Below the pieces are notes generated by a model, which was not told where the DNA came from, did not search any database, and saw nothing but the letters and a program-made list of their open reading frames with translations. 64,000 nucleotides of DNA from JANWXR01 sp964608265. GTDB taxonomy: Bacteria > Chloroflexota > Anaerolineae > Anaerolineales > UBA6663. The DNA lies in the NCBI GenBank assembly GCA_964608265.1, contig CAZSNP010000013.1, positions 21,799 through 85,798 on the forward strand, in the 5' to 3' direction. Shown here piece by piece: positions 1-8,985 of the stretch (position 1 is its first letter; every line of letters starts with the position of its first letter). The position numbers were made by a program, and so were the translations under genes.

Positions 1-1
1 G

Positions 2-346
2 ATCTGGCTGGCGCGCTGGCGGGGCCATTCGCCGACTTCGCTGTTGCAGGCGGAGGCGGTGCCGACGCTGGCCGAGGTGCGCGCCGAATGGGCGCGGGTG
101 GAGGCCGACCTGCGGCGCTTCATCGGCGAATGCGACGAGGCCCGCCTGGCCGCCGATTTCTCGTATACCAACACGCGCGGCCAGGCGTTCAGCGTGCCGC
201 TCGGGCCGGTGATGCTGCACGTCGCCAATCACGGCACGCACCATCGCGGCGAGCTGGTGGCGATGCTGACCTTGCTGGGCGTGCCGCACCCCGAAGACGA
301 TCTGCTGTGGTACATCCTCGAACAGCGCGGCGCGGGCAAGCTGTGA
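2..346 (+). CDS. DinB-family protein, C-terminal part
   Basis: The open frame enters from the left edge, so only the last 114 residues are present. The DinB/YfiT four-helix fold is indicated by the late motif HVANHGTHHRGELVAML, in which the HxxxH-type histidines normally hold the divalent metal with a third His from the missing half. Family members are metal-binding proteins, many of them thiol-dependent transferases or DNA-damage-inducible proteins; the substrate cannot be inferred here. The stop TGA overlaps the GTG start of the next gene, suggesting translational coupling. Confidence 0.8.
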   Translation: MWLARWRGHSPTSLLQAEAVPTLAEVRAEWARVEADLRRFIGECDEARLAADFSYTNTRGQAFSVPLGPVMLHVANHGTHHRGELVAMLTLLGVPHPEDDLLWYILEQRGAGKL

Positions 347-648
347 CCGAGCTTGAAATCGCGCTGCCCTCGCACCGGTCCCCTGTTCAAATCGAGCACT
401 CCATCGAGCGGGCCTGCGTCGCCGCCGGTTTGCGTTTGACGCTCAAGGCCACCCTCAAACAATACCCCGGCTGTCTCCACTGGCATTACAAGCGCGGCGC
501 AGAGCGCGGCACGCTCGAAATCACCTATTGGCCGCGTGAACGGCGAGCGTGGTTCAAAGTCGCGCGCGGGCGTGAGGGGGAATGGATGGCCTCGCTGGTG
601 CCGCACCTCAAGCGAGCCATCGAGCAGGACGGCGAGACGACATGCTGA
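343..648 (+). CDS. hypothetical protein, 101 aa
   Basis: I chose the GTG at 343 because it overlaps the upstream TGA (GTGA) and leaves a compact 101-residue product; the longer open frame reaching back to 88 only shadows the DinB gene. The protein is soluble and basic, rich in Trp/His/Arg (for example PGCLHWHYKRG and ITYWPRERRAWFKV), and has no membrane segment. I do not recognise a family. Its stop overlaps the ATG of the histidine kinase (ATGCTGA), so the three genes probably form one transcript. It could be a small partner of the kinase or simply a co-transcribed gene. Confidence 0.6.
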   Translation: MTELEIALPSHRSPVQIEHSIERACVAAGLRLTLKATLKQYPGCLHWHYKRGAERGTLEITYWPRERRAWFKVARGREGEWMASLVPHLKRAIEQDGETTC

Positions 649-2531
649 GACGCCTCGCGGACTGGCTGCGCCGCATCCCGGCCCTGGATGCCGACGCGCT
701 CGAGCGACGAGTTTCGCTGCAGGGCATCATCGTCGCCCTGCTGATGGTGTTGGCCGGCAGCTACATCGTCAACCTGAATCTGCTGGGGTTCACCTACAGC
801 CCGGCCTGGCTAGGCCCATATGCCTGGCTGGCGGGCGGCTTCGCCCTCGCTCTGTGGCAGTTGCGGCGCGGATGGGACGCTGCCGCCATCCGTACGATGC
901 TGGTCACCCTGCTCCTCGGCCTCGCCGCGCTGGTGCTCCTCAACGGCCTGCGGAATACACTGACGACGGCCTACCTCTTCGCCTTTGTCATCGTCCTGAT
1001 CGCCGGCATCGTCGCTTCGCGCCGCACGTTGCTGGTCACGCTGGTGAGCTTGACCGGCCTGTTGATCCTCAGCGCCCAACTCGAAGCGATGGGCCTCATC
1101 CCGCTGGCGGCTGAACCGGCGGTGTGGGATGTGGTGCGGGGGCGCGCGCTGCAAACCAGCCTGGTGCTGTTCGCCATCGGGGTCTTCCTCCACTACTTCA
1201 ACTGGCGGTTGAGCGACGCGCTGGCGCGTTCACGCCAGCGCGAGCGGGCGCTCGAACAACAAATCAACGAGCGCATTCGCACGGAAGCGGCCTTGCGCGA
1301 ACAACACGCCATGGTCAATGCCCTGCGCGCGGCAGCGGCGGCGCTCAATCAATCGTTGGATTTGCAGGAGGTGCTTGACCGATTGCTGGAGGCGGTCGCC
1401 CGCGTAGTGCCGCACGAGGCCACCGATGTGATGCTGGTCGAAGGCAACACGGCGCGCGTGGTGCGTTTCCGCCATCGAACCCGGCCCGAACTGGAGGTGG
1501 TGGGTGTGAGATTGTCTCTGGCCGAGACCGCGACGCTGCGGCAAATGGCCGAGACCGGCGAGCCGTGCATCGTGGCCGACACAACCACCTTTGCCGATTG
1601 GATTGATGTGCCACAGCAGCGTTGGGTTCGGTCCTACCTCGGCGCCCCGATTCGGCAAAGCGGACAACCCATCGGGTTCCTGAATTTCACCAGTCGGGAG
1701 GCAGGCTTCTATACCCCGGCCCACGCCGAAGTGGCCAAAGCCTTTGTCCATCAGGCGGCGATTGCGATTGAGAACGCGCGCCTGTACGCGCAAGCCCGCG
1801 ACCTGGCGGCGCAGGCGCAGGCCGCCAACCGGCTCAAGGGCGAGATTCTGGCCAACACCTCGCACGAACTGCGCACACCGCTGACGGCCGTACAGGGCGC
1901 GCTCAACCTAATCCTCAGCGACGCCTGCGACTCGCGCGCCGAGGAACGGCAGTGGGTGACCGTGGCCTACACCGCCTCCGACAAATTGCTCGCCGCCATC
2001 AATACCCTGCTGGATGTCGCCGGGCTGGAGGCGGATCGGATCGCGTTGAATGCCGAGGCGGTCGAGTTGGGTTGGTTGCTGCGCGAGGTCGAGGGCCTGA
2101 TCCGGCCCAAGGCCGAGTGCAAACACCTGGACCTGAGGCTCGAACTGGTGGACCCGGACGCCATCATCTGGGCGGATCGTGAGCGCGTGCGGCAGGTGTT
2201 GCTCAGCCTGCTCGACAACGCCGTCAAGTTCACCGAGCAGGGCGAGGTGACGATGACGTTGCGCTCGGTTGACAGCGTGGCGGAAGTTGTGGTGCGCGAC
2301 ACCGGGGTTGGCTTGGGGCAGATAGACCTGGCGCGGTTGTTCGAGCCGTTTGCCCAGGCCGACGGCAGCACGACGCGCCGCTTCGGCGGCAGCGGCCTCG
2401 GTCTGTACGTCGCTCAGCGATTGACTCACATGATGGGCGGCACCTTGCATCTGGCCAACGCGTCTCAAAATCAGGGCGCCGTGGCTACCGTGACCTTCCC
2501 GCTGCGTCGCACCGCCTCGGTCACCCGTTAG
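642..2531 (+). CDS. membrane histidine kinase with GAF domain
   Basis: This is a 629-residue sensor kinase. Residues about 28-205 contain around six hydrophobic segments, followed by a short coiled coil (about 210-245), a GAF domain (about 250-395), the HisKA dimerisation helix with H408 in the H-box SHELRTPL, and a HATPase_c domain with N-box DNAVKF, G1 DTGVGLG and G2 GGSGLGL. It should autophosphorylate on H408 and pass the phosphate to a response regulator, but none is encoded next to it, so its partner is unknown. The ATG at 642 overlaps the previous stop and removes 20 spurious upstream residues. Confidence 0.9.
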   Translation: MLRRLADWLRRIPALDADALERRVSLQGIIVALLMVLAGSYIVNLNLLGFTYSPAWLGPYAWLAGGFALALWQLRRGWDAAAIRTMLVTLLLGLAALVLLNGLRNTLTTAYLFAFVIVLIAGIVASRRTLLVTLVSLTGLLILSAQLEAMGLIPLAAEPAVWDVVRGRALQTSLVLFAIGVFLHYFNWRLSDALARSRQRERALEQQINERIRTEAALREQHAMVNALRAAAAALNQSLDLQEVLDRLLEAVARVVPHEATDVMLVEGNTARVVRFRHRTRPELEVVGVRLSLAETATLRQMAETGEPCIVADTTTFADWIDVPQQRWVRSYLGAPIRQSGQPIGFLNFTSREAGFYTPAHAEVAKAFVHQAAIAIENARLYAQARDLAAQAQAANRLKGEILANTSHELRTPLTAVQGALNLILSDACDSRAEERQWVTVAYTASDKLLAAINTLLDVAGLEADRIALNAEAVELGWLLREVEGLIRPKAECKHLDLRLELVDPDAIIWADRERVRQVLLSLLDNAVKFTEQGEVTMTLRSVDSVAEVVVRDTGVGLGQIDLARLFEPFAQADGSTTRRFGGSGLGLYVAQRLTHMMGGTLHLANASQNQGAVATVTFPLRRTASVTR

Positions 2532-2584
2532 GCTTTCTCATCAACTCCCAATACAGGCAGGGCAGGGCGGCAAAAGCCGCATGG

Positions 2585-2603
2585 TATAGTTTCCGCAAGG
2601 AGA
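2585..2603 (+). promoter_or_regulatory. -10 box and RBS of the MoxR gene
   Basis: TATAGT at 2585-2590 is a plausible -10 box, and AAGGAGA at 2597-2603 is a good ribosome binding site five bases before the ATG at 2609. No convincing -35 box is seen. Confidence 0.45.
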
Positions 2604-2608
2604 ACGCC

Positions 2609-3592
2609 ATGTTCAACACCACTGCCGATGTGACGGAGGCGCTCGGTCAACAGCAATACATCGCCTCCGATGAAATCTCCACCGTCATCTTCCTGGCCGA
2701 GAAACTTGGCAAGCCGGTGCTCGCCGAAGGTCCGGCCGGCGTGGGCAAGACCGAACTGGCCAAGGCCTGGGCGACTGCCACGCGTCGTCCCCTCATCCGC
2801 CTGCAATGCTACGAAGGCCTCGACGAAACCAAGGCGCTGTACGAATGGGAATACTCGAAGCAGATGTTGTACACGCAACTGCTGCGCGACAAGCTCAGCG
2901 AGTTGCTCGCGGGCGCGGGCACGTTGACGCAGGCCGCCGACCGGCTGGCGGGCGAGGACAACGTCTTTTTTTCGCAGCGCTTTCTGCTGCCGCGCCCGCT
3001 GCTGCAGGCGGTGATGAGCGACGCTCCGGTGACGCTGCTGATCGATGAGATCGACCGGGCCGACGCCGAGTTCGAGGCGTTTCTGCTCGAGGTGCTCTCG
3101 GATTTTCAGGTATCGGTGCCGGAGCTGGGCACGATCGAAGCCAAGCACCAGCCGCTGGTGCTGCTGACGTCGAACAACACGCGCGAATTGTCGGAGGCGC
3201 TCAAGCGCCGGTGTGTGTATCTGCACATCGATTACCCGACCCTCGAGGCCGAGCTGCGCGTGGTGCGGCTGAAGGTTCCCGACCTCGCGCCGCAACTCGC
3301 GCGGCAGGCGGTCGAGCTGGTGCAACGGCTGCGCGGCCTCGATCTGAAGAAATCGCCGTCGGTCAGCGAGACGCTGGACTGGGCCCGCGCGCTGGTGGTG
3401 CTGAATGCCAAATCGCTCGACCCGCACACGCTCGATACGACCCTCTCGATTCTTCTAAAGCACGAATCCGATCTGCAACGCGCGCGGCGCGGCATGGCGC
3501 GCGACGACGGCGCGCGTGAGCGGCCGGCCCCTGACTCGATGGCCGGGATGCAACGCCGGCTGCGGGGAACGCGCTGGTCACAGGATGATTGA
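2609..3592 (+). CDS. MoxR-family AAA+ ATPase
   Basis: This 327-residue protein has Walker A GPAGVGKT at residues 41-48, Walker B LLIDEIDRAD near residue 150, and sensor-1 LLTSNNTRELSEALKRRC, which are typical of MoxR ATPases. MoxR proteins act as chaperone-like ATPases that mature metal enzymes or membrane complexes together with VWA-domain partners. Here the partner is the next gene, a CoxE-like VWA protein 76 bases downstream, giving the usual MoxR/CoxE pair. The family's link to CO dehydrogenase maturation cannot be assumed, because no cox genes are nearby. Confidence 0.92.
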   Translation: MFNTTADVTEALGQQQYIASDEISTVIFLAEKLGKPVLAEGPAGVGKTELAKAWATATRRPLIRLQCYEGLDETKALYEWEYSKQMLYTQLLRDKLSELLAGAGTLTQAADRLAGEDNVFFSQRFLLPRPLLQAVMSDAPVTLLIDEIDRADAEFEAFLLEVLSDFQVSVPELGTIEAKHQPLVLLTSNNTRELSEALKRRCVYLHIDYPTLEAELRVVRLKVPDLAPQLARQAVELVQRLRGLDLKKSPSVSETLDWARALVVLNAKSLDPHTLDTTLSILLKHESDLQRARRGMARDDGARERPAPDSMAGMQRRLRGTRWSQDD

Positions 3593-3668
3593 CCGCAAGG
3601 CAAAAGGCAGTTGGCAGAAAGCAGGTCAGTCGTAGCTGCCGTCTGCCGGGCGCCCTCTGCATACTGCA
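3593..3668. repeat. intergenic word array (GGCAG / CTGCC)
   Basis: The gap between the MoxR and VWA genes is built from near-repeats of GGCAG (AAAGGCAG, TTGGCAG, AAGCAGG) followed by inverted copies (GCTGCCG, TCTGCCG, CTCTGCA). It belongs to the family of word arrays described under findings. Confidence 0.5.
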
Positions 3669-5048
3669 ATGGACGAGCGCATTGTTCAATTCATCGCCGG
3701 GCTGCGCAGCGCCGGTGTCCGCATCTCGCTGGCGGAGAGCCAGGATGCGCTGCGGGCCACCGAGCATATGGGGGTGCTGCAACGCACGGCGTTCAAGAGC
3801 GCACTGCGGGCTACGTTGATCAAGGAACACAAAGACGCGCCCATTTTCGAGCAACTCTTTCCGATGTACTTCGGCTCGGGTGGGCCGCCCCTCATCCCGC
3901 CAGAGCAGGTTTTGACGGAGGAACAGCGCCGCATGCTCGAAGCCGCCATGCGGGCGCTGGCCGGCCACCTCAGCCGTTTGCTGCAGATGCTGGCGCACGG
4001 GCAGGGGCCGAGCCGCGAGCAAATGGAGCAGTGGGCGCGGCAGGCCGGCGGCAACCGCATGCGCCGCCCCGATCAGCTGCCGCGGTTGACGCGCGAGATG
4101 TTGCGCCAGATGGGCCTGGAACAACTGGCCGGGGAAATCGAGCGCCTGCTCGCGCAGCTCGCTCAGTTGGGGATGACGGCGGAAGGCCAGGCAGCGATTC
4201 GGCAATTGCTGCAGGACAACGCGCAGGCGCTGCGCGAACAGGCCGCGCAGTTTGCCGGGCAGAGCATCGCCCGCCAGATGATGGAGAACCCGCCGGTGAA
4301 GTTCGACGAACAGGATTTGATGCAGCGCCCGTTCAACGACCTCTCCGAGAACGAGGCGCGCGAGCTGCGGCGCCTGGTGACGCGGCTGGCGGCGAAACTC
4401 CGCTCGCGCGCGGCGCTCCGGCAGAAGAAGGGCGACGGCAAACTCCTCGACGTCAAATCCACGCTGCGCGCCAACCTGCGCACCAGCGGCATCCCGTTCG
4501 ACTTGCATTTCAAGAAGCGCCACCTCAAGCCGCGCTTCGCCCTGATCTGCGACATCAGCACCTCGATGCGGCCGGTGGCTGAGTTCATGCTGCGATTGAT
4601 GTACGAGATGCAGGATCAGGTGGGCAAGGCGCGCTCGTTCGCCTTCAACGACCACCTCGAAGAAGTCAGCGACGAATTCATCGAGCATCGCCCGGATGAG
4701 GCCATCCCGCTCGTGCTGCATCGCATCCCGCCGGGCTACTACGCCACCGACCTCGGCTTCGGCCTGCAGAACTTTTGCGACTCGTATCTCGACGCGGTGG
4801 ACCGCCGCACGACCGTCATCTTCCTCGGCGATGCGCGCAACAACTTCCGCAACCCCCGGCTCGACCTGTTCGAGCAATTGCGTCGCCGCGCGCGCCGCCT
4901 GGTGTGGCTTAACCCCGAGCCGCGCTGGCAGTGGGGCAGCGACGACAGCGACATGCTGCAATATGCGTCGCTGTGCGCGACTACCCATCAGGTGAGCAAC
5001 CTCGCTGAACTCGCCGACGCGGTGGACAGGTTGTTTGCGACGCGGTGA
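3669..5048 (+). CDS. CoxE-like VWA-domain protein
   Basis: This 459-residue soluble protein has a helical, Gln/Arg-rich N-terminal region and a C-terminal von Willebrand A domain (about 285-459). The metal-ion-dependent adhesion motif reads DISTS with D295, S297 and S299. The partner MoxR ATPase lies just upstream, so the two probably act as an ATPase/adaptor pair that remodels a target enzyme. No strong ribosome binding site precedes the ATG; the N-terminus MDERIVQFIAGLRSAGVRIS matches the usual CoxE start. The target is unknown. Confidence 0.88.
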   Translation: MDERIVQFIAGLRSAGVRISLAESQDALRATEHMGVLQRTAFKSALRATLIKEHKDAPIFEQLFPMYFGSGGPPLIPPEQVLTEEQRRMLEAAMRALAGHLSRLLQMLAHGQGPSREQMEQWARQAGGNRMRRPDQLPRLTREMLRQMGLEQLAGEIERLLAQLAQLGMTAEGQAAIRQLLQDNAQALREQAAQFAGQSIARQMMENPPVKFDEQDLMQRPFNDLSENEARELRRLVTRLAAKLRSRAALRQKKGDGKLLDVKSTLRANLRTSGIPFDLHFKKRHLKPRFALICDISTSMRPVAEFMLRLMYEMQDQVGKARSFAFNDHLEEVSDEFIEHRPDEAIPLVLHRIPPGYYATDLGFGLQNFCDSYLDAVDRRTTVIFLGDARNNFRNPRLDLFEQLRRRARRLVWLNPEPRWQWGSDDSDMLQYASLCATTHQVSNLAELADAVDRLFATR

Positions 5049-5124
5049 GGCCGCCGGATGACGGTCACCGGATAGCCCAAAGTGGGGATGGGCCGGCGTG
5101 CGCGGCTGGCCTATCATGGGCGCG

Positions 5125-5853
5125 ATGTGCCCCCGGGTTTCAAAATCGAAGTGGATGGCGCGGCTTCGGGCGGCGCTGTTGGTAACGCTCCTCGGCCTGG
5201 GCGCCGGCCAGCCGCCGCTGCGCGCAGCCGCCGCGCCCACCACCGCTGCGCGGCCACAAAGCCCCCCCTGTAACAATCTGCTGGGCGATGGTGATTTCGA
5301 GGCGCTGATGAGTCCGTGGGACGAGGCCTATCCCGACCTGCAGCCGCCGCTGCGCGCCCCGGCGCCGATTGCGTTTTGTGATAACGGTGCGTGCGATGTG
5401 GCCCCGGCGCAGGCTCCGGCCGGGCCGCTGAACGGGAAGTGGTGGGCATGGTTCGGCGGCGGCATCACCGACACGGTGCCGATTCAATCGGTGATGCAGA
5501 CGATCTCGCAGACCGTCGCCCTGCCGGCGGGCCAGTCGGCCAGCCTGGCGTTTTCTTTTTGGATCAGCCGCGCCGATGCGGGCACCGACGCCTCGGATGT
5601 GTTGCGGATTGCGCTCGGCAACACGCCCGTCTTCACCGCCACCGCGCTCGACCGTCCTGCGTATCCAGTCTACCGCCCCGTGCGTCTGAATCTCTCGGCG
5701 CTGGCCAACGGCCAGCCCGCCGTGTTCACCGTTTCGGCCACCACCCGCGCCGCGCAGAACGTGCAGCCGCCCGTCGTCAACTTCAATGTGGACGCGCTGC
5801 AATTGTGCTCGCCGGGCGTGTGGCCCGTCTACCTTCCGTTCGTGAAGAAGTAG
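5125..5853 (+). CDS. secreted hypothetical protein with YLPFV tail
   Basis: I place the start at ATG 5125 because TATCAT at 5112-5117 precedes it by seven bases, the leaderless layout used elsewhere in this window; ATG 5155 is an alternative. The N-terminus has basic residues, a hydrophobic run (ALLVTLLGLGAG) and an Ala-rich cleavage region, so it should be exported. The mature part looks like a beta-rich carbohydrate-binding or Ig-like module (NLLGDGDFEALMSPW, FNVDALQLCSPG). It ends in VYLPFVKK; similar 'YLPLV' tails end many Chloroflexota secreted proteins, but their function is unknown to me. Confidence 0.65.
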   Translation: MCPRVSKSKWMARLRAALLVTLLGLGAGQPPLRAAAAPTTAARPQSPPCNNLLGDGDFEALMSPWDEAYPDLQPPLRAPAPIAFCDNGACDVAPAQAPAGPLNGKWWAWFGGGITDTVPIQSVMQTISQTVALPAGQSASLAFSFWISRADAGTDASDVLRIALGNTPVFTATALDRPAYPVYRPVRLNLSALANGQPAVFTVSATTRAAQNVQPPVVNFNVDALQLCSPGVWPVYLPFVKK

Positions 5854-5888
5854 AAGCTACCGGCCACTTTCTACTTTCTACTTTCCAC
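5852..5888. repeat. short tandem word array CTTTCTA
   Basis: CTTTCTACTTTCTACTTTCC (5867-5886) is a 7-base word repeated between two convergent genes. It overlaps the last codons of the minus-strand TPR gene. Confidence 0.5.
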
Positions 5889-7001
5889 CTCCGTCTTCAA
5901 CTTCAACATCGCCCCATCCCCCGGCAACAGGGCCAGGCCCGACTCGAGCGCCCGGCGCGCCTGCGGGTAGCGGCCCAATTGCACCTGCATCAAGGCCAGA
6001 TCACGGTACAGGGGCGCGTGCTTCGGCGCGCGGGCGATGGCGCGTTTGAGGTGCGCGGCGGCCAGTGCCCAGCGTTTGTCGCGGGCGTGTTCGAGCGCGC
6101 GGCGATGCAGCCCGGGCGCATCGGGGATCGTCCCATCCGCCCGGGTGTAGAGGCGTTCGCGCGCCAGGCTCTGGCTGACGAGCGAAGAAACGGCGATGAG
6201 CCACAGTCCCACCGACAGCGCCAGATTGACGACCGCAACGGTCTGCGGGATGAGGCCGTACGACCACGCCGCCGCGTTCACAGCCACATCCACCGGCAGC
6301 AGCAGCGCGGCCAGCGTGAACGCGATCTTCCAGTCGCCGATGAAGAGGACGAAGAGCGCGATGGCGATCAACGCGCGGGCCGCCAGCGCGAGCCACGGCA
6401 CGCTGACCAGGCCATCGCCGAGGTTGAGCAACCGCAGCAGAACCTCCACGCCCGACTCTGCGCCGAGCGTGTTCACCATCAGCGGCATGGCGGCCTCGGC
6501 GATGGCGGCCTGCGTCGCCAGGCCCAGGATGAGGTACAGAAAATACAAATAGCCGCCGCCCTGCCAACGGCCGTCCTTGAGCAACGACTTGCGACAGTGC
6601 CGGCAGCGCTCGTCAGCCTGGTCGGTGAGTTGGCCGCAGTACGGGCATTGCAACGGGTCATCATCGGGATCAACGGCGGTGACGATGGTTGCGGGCGGCC
6701 GGGCCGGTTGAGATGGGGTGGGGGGAACCGCAGGGGGCGCCTCGACAACGGCCTCGCCGCGCAACGCGGCCAACTGTGCCCGGGCGGCGACGTTGTGCGG
6801 GTTGAGCGTGAGCGCGTTTTCAAGCGCGATGATTCTGTCGGCGGGCTCGTCCACGGCGGCGGCCAGCCATAGCCAGGCCGGCTCCACCCTCGGGTCGGCC
6901 TCCACCACGCGCAGCAGCAGGGCGCGCCCGCGCTGGCGGTCGCCCGCCCGCATGGCCTCGATCCCCTCGCGCAAGTTGTGTTGCAGGTCAGCCGCCTCCA
7001 T
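5871..7001 (-). CDS. TPR / zinc-ribbon membrane protein
   Basis: The order of elements is a pair of TPR-like helices (about 1-85), a proline-rich linker, a zinc ribbon with CPYCGQ and CRHCRK, four or more hydrophobic segments, and a C-terminal TPR block (about 290-375). The open frame reaches 7010, but the -10 box TATAAT (7014 to 7009) overlaps that ATG, so the second ATG at 7001, seven bases after the box, is the likely leaderless start. The function is unknown; the layout suggests a membrane-bound scaffold. The neighbouring yebC is transcribed divergently. Confidence 0.7.
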   Translation of the reverse strand: MEAADLQHNLREGIEAMRAGDRQRGRALLLRVVEADPRVEPAWLWLAAAVDEPADRIIALENALTLNPHNVAARAQLAALRGEAVVEAPPAVPPTPSQPARPPATIVTAVDPDDDPLQCPYCGQLTDQADERCRHCRKSLLKDGRWQGGGYLYFLYLILGLATQAAIAEAAMPLMVNTLGAESGVEVLLRLLNLGDGLVSVPWLALAARALIAIALFVLFIGDWKIAFTLAALLLPVDVAVNAAAWSYGLIPQTVAVVNLALSVGLWLIAVSSLVSQSLARERLYTRADGTIPDAPGLHRRALEHARDKRWALAAAHLKRAIARAPKHAPLYRDLALMQVQLGRYPQARRALESGLALLPGDGAMLKLKTEVESRK

Positions 7002-7008
7002 CGCCGCC

Positions 7009-7031
7009 ATTATAGTTCGCGATGGTATAAT
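7009..7031. promoter_or_regulatory. divergent -10 boxes for the TPR gene and yebC
   Basis: TATAAT lies on the minus strand at 7014-7009, seven bases before the leaderless ATG at 7001. A second TATAAT lies on the plus strand at 7026-7031, 43 bases before the yebC start. Confidence 0.6.
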
Positions 7032-7073
7032 CGCCGCGCTCTCATTTCATCGAGAAAAGCAGGAGAAGTAGCC

Positions 7074-7823
7074 ATGTCGGGCCATTCGAAATGGAAGACG
7101 ATCAAACGGCAAAAGGGCGCGGCCGATGCCAAGCGCGGCGCGACCTTTACCAAACTCACCCGCGAGATCATGACGGCGGCGCGCGAAGGCGGCGGCAACC
7201 CCGAGGCCAATTTCAAATTGCGCCTGGCGGTGGACAAGGCCAAGGCCAGCGCCATGCCTAAAGAGAACATCGAGCGCGCCATCTCACGCGCCACCGGGGC
7301 GGACAAAGAAGCCGCCGCGTTCGAGACGATCATGTATGAAGCCTACGGCCCGCACGGCTCCGGCATTCTGATTCAGGTCGTCACCGATAACCGCAACCGC
7401 GCGGTCGGGGAATTGCGCCGGGTGATCACGCGCGGCAACGGCAACATGGCCGAGGCCGGCAGCGTGTCGTGGCAGTTCACGCGCAAAGCGTACATCGCCG
7501 TGCCGGCCGAAGGCAATGACCCCGACAAAGTGTTTGAGGTCGCCGCCGACGCGGGCGCCGACGATGTGCTGGCAGGCGAGGACGTCATCGAGGTGTATGC
7601 CGCCCCGGATAAGTTTGGCGCCGTCGTGCACGCGCTCGAAAAGGCCGGCATCCGGCCGTCCGAGTCGGAACTGCGCATGGAGCCGAATCAAAAGATGGAG
7701 TTGGATCCCGACTCGACCGTGTCGGTGATGAAGACCATCGAGCAGCTCGAGGAATTGGACGACGTCCAGCACGTCTTCACCAACGTCGAGTTCAGCGATG
7801 CCGCGCTGGCGCTGATGGCCTGA
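7074..7823 (+). CDS. yebC: YebC/PmpR (TACO1) family protein
   Basis: This 249-residue protein has the diagnostic N-terminus MSGHSKWKTIKRQKGAADAK, followed by the conserved KFARLTREI-like segment and GPHGSGILIQVVTDNRNRAV. Members were annotated as transcriptional regulators, and recent work assigns the family a role in translation of difficult (polyproline) sequences. The ATG at 7074 follows the ribosome binding site AGGAG at about 7060, so the 32 codons upstream in the open frame are not coding. It sits directly before ruvC and ruvA, a neighbourhood conserved in many bacteria. Confidence 0.96.
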   Translation: MSGHSKWKTIKRQKGAADAKRGATFTKLTREIMTAAREGGGNPEANFKLRLAVDKAKASAMPKENIERAISRATGADKEAAAFETIMYEAYGPHGSGILIQVVTDNRNRAVGELRRVITRGNGNMAEAGSVSWQFTRKAYIAVPAEGNDPDKVFEVAADAGADDVLAGEDVIEVYAAPDKFGAVVHALEKAGIRPSESELRMEPNQKMELDPDSTVSVMKTIEQLEELDDVQHVFTNVEFSDAALALMA

Positions 7824-7878
7824 AGCGAATTGCGTCGGTCGTGGTTGGTGCGCACTGCACCCTGCGATTTACGAAAGA

Positions 7879-8367
7879 ATGCTTGTCCTCGGCATCGACC
7901 CCGGCACCGCCACCACCGGCTATGGCTTTGTGCGGGAGGCGGAGGCCGGGCCGGCGCTGGTAGCCTACGGCGTGGTGCTCACGCCCGCCGGCGCGCCGAT
8001 GCCCGAGCGGCTGCTCACGCTGTCCCGCGAACTCAAGGGGCTGATCGCTCTCCATCGCCCGGAAAGCGCGGCGGTGGAGAAGTTGTTTTTTCAGCGTAAC
8101 GTCAGCACGGCCATGACGGTCGGCCAGGCGCGCGGCGTGGCGCTGCTGGCGCTGGCCGAGGCGGGGGTGCGGGTCGGCGAGTACACGCCCAAGGAGGTGA
8201 AGCAGGCGGTGGCCGGCTACGGCGGCGCCGACAAGCCGCAGATGCAGCAGATGGTGCGGGCCATCCTCAACCTGCCCGAGGTGCCCAGACCCGACGACGC
8301 CGCCGATGCGCTGGCCGTAGCGATTTGTCATCTGCATTCGATGAAGTTGAAAGCCCTTCTCGACTGA
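7879..8367 (+). CDS. ruvC: Holliday junction resolvase RuvC
   Basis: This 162-residue RuvC begins MLVLGIDPGTATTGYG, containing the first catalytic Asp (D6). The second acidic motif (AVEKLFFQRNVSTAM) and the C-terminal DDAADALAVAICH supply the remaining metal-binding residues. It cuts Holliday junctions symmetrically with the RuvAB motor. ruvA starts 30 bases downstream; ruvB is not in the window. Confidence 0.97.
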   Translation: MLVLGIDPGTATTGYGFVREAEAGPALVAYGVVLTPAGAPMPERLLTLSRELKGLIALHRPESAAVEKLFFQRNVSTAMTVGQARGVALLALAEAGVRVGEYTPKEVKQAVAGYGGADKPQMQQMVRAILNLPEVPRPDDAADALAVAICHLHSMKLKALLD

Positions 8368-8397
8368 GTGATCTTCGCGTCGCTCAGCCAACACTCA

Positions 8398-8979
8398 ATG
8401 ATCGCTTCGCTGCGCGGTACCGTGCTCCAGCTTTCCCCGCCCGATTCGTGTGTGGTCGAGGTCGGCGGGGTGGGTTACAAAGTCTTTGTGCCGACCTCGG
8501 TGCTCGATGGGCAAGCGCCCGGGCACTTGATCTTTCTGCACACCGAGTTGATCGTGCGCGAAGACTCATTCACCCTCTTCGGCTTTGCGACCGAGGAGCA
8601 ACGCTCGTTGTTTGGCCTGTTGCTCGCTGTGCAGGGCATCGGCCCGAAGCTGGCGTTGTCGGTGCTGTCCTCGCTTTCGGTGGATGTGCTGCGGCGCGCC
8701 ATCGTCAACGAGCAGCCGGAGATCTTCAATCGCGTGCGCGGGGTGGGGAAGAAGACGGCCGAGAAAATCGTCTTCACGCTGAAGGACAAACTCGGCACGG
8801 AGCTGGGCCTGGCGGCGGTGACGGCGGCCAGCGATGTGGACACGGAAGTGATCGCTGCGCTGACGGCGCTTGGCTACAGCGTGGTCGAGGCGCAATCCGC
8901 CGTGCAATCCATCCCCAAAGACGCCGAGGCCAAAGATGTGCAGGACCGCATCCGGCTGGCGCTGGCCTACTTTGCGTGA
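8398..8979 (+). CDS. ruvA: Holliday junction helicase subunit RuvA
   Basis: This 193-residue protein begins MIASLRGTVLQL, the canonical RuvA start, which is why I chose 8398 over the frame's upstream extension. It has the OB-fold N-terminal domain, two helix-hairpin-helix segments (LLAVQGIGPKLAL and FNRVRGVGKKTAEKI) and the small C-terminal domain III that binds RuvB. It recognises four-way junctions and loads RuvB. Confidence 0.97.
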   Translation: MIASLRGTVLQLSPPDSCVVEVGGVGYKVFVPTSVLDGQAPGHLIFLHTELIVREDSFTLFGFATEEQRSLFGLLLAVQGIGPKLALSVLSSLSVDVLRRAIVNEQPEIFNRVRGVGKKTAEKIVFTLKDKLGTELGLAAVTAASDVDTEVIAALTALGYSVVEAQSAVQSIPKDAEAKDVQDRIRLALAYFA

Positions 8980-8985
8980 AAGACG

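Noticed and set aside
88..342. upstream extension of the 101-aa gene
   Set aside because: The stretch is out of frame within the DinB gene; GTG 343 overlaps its stop as expected for coupling.
3363..5276. 637-codon open frame on the minus strand
   Set aside because: It lies antisense to the CoxE-like gene and is low-complexity, with no recognisable domain.
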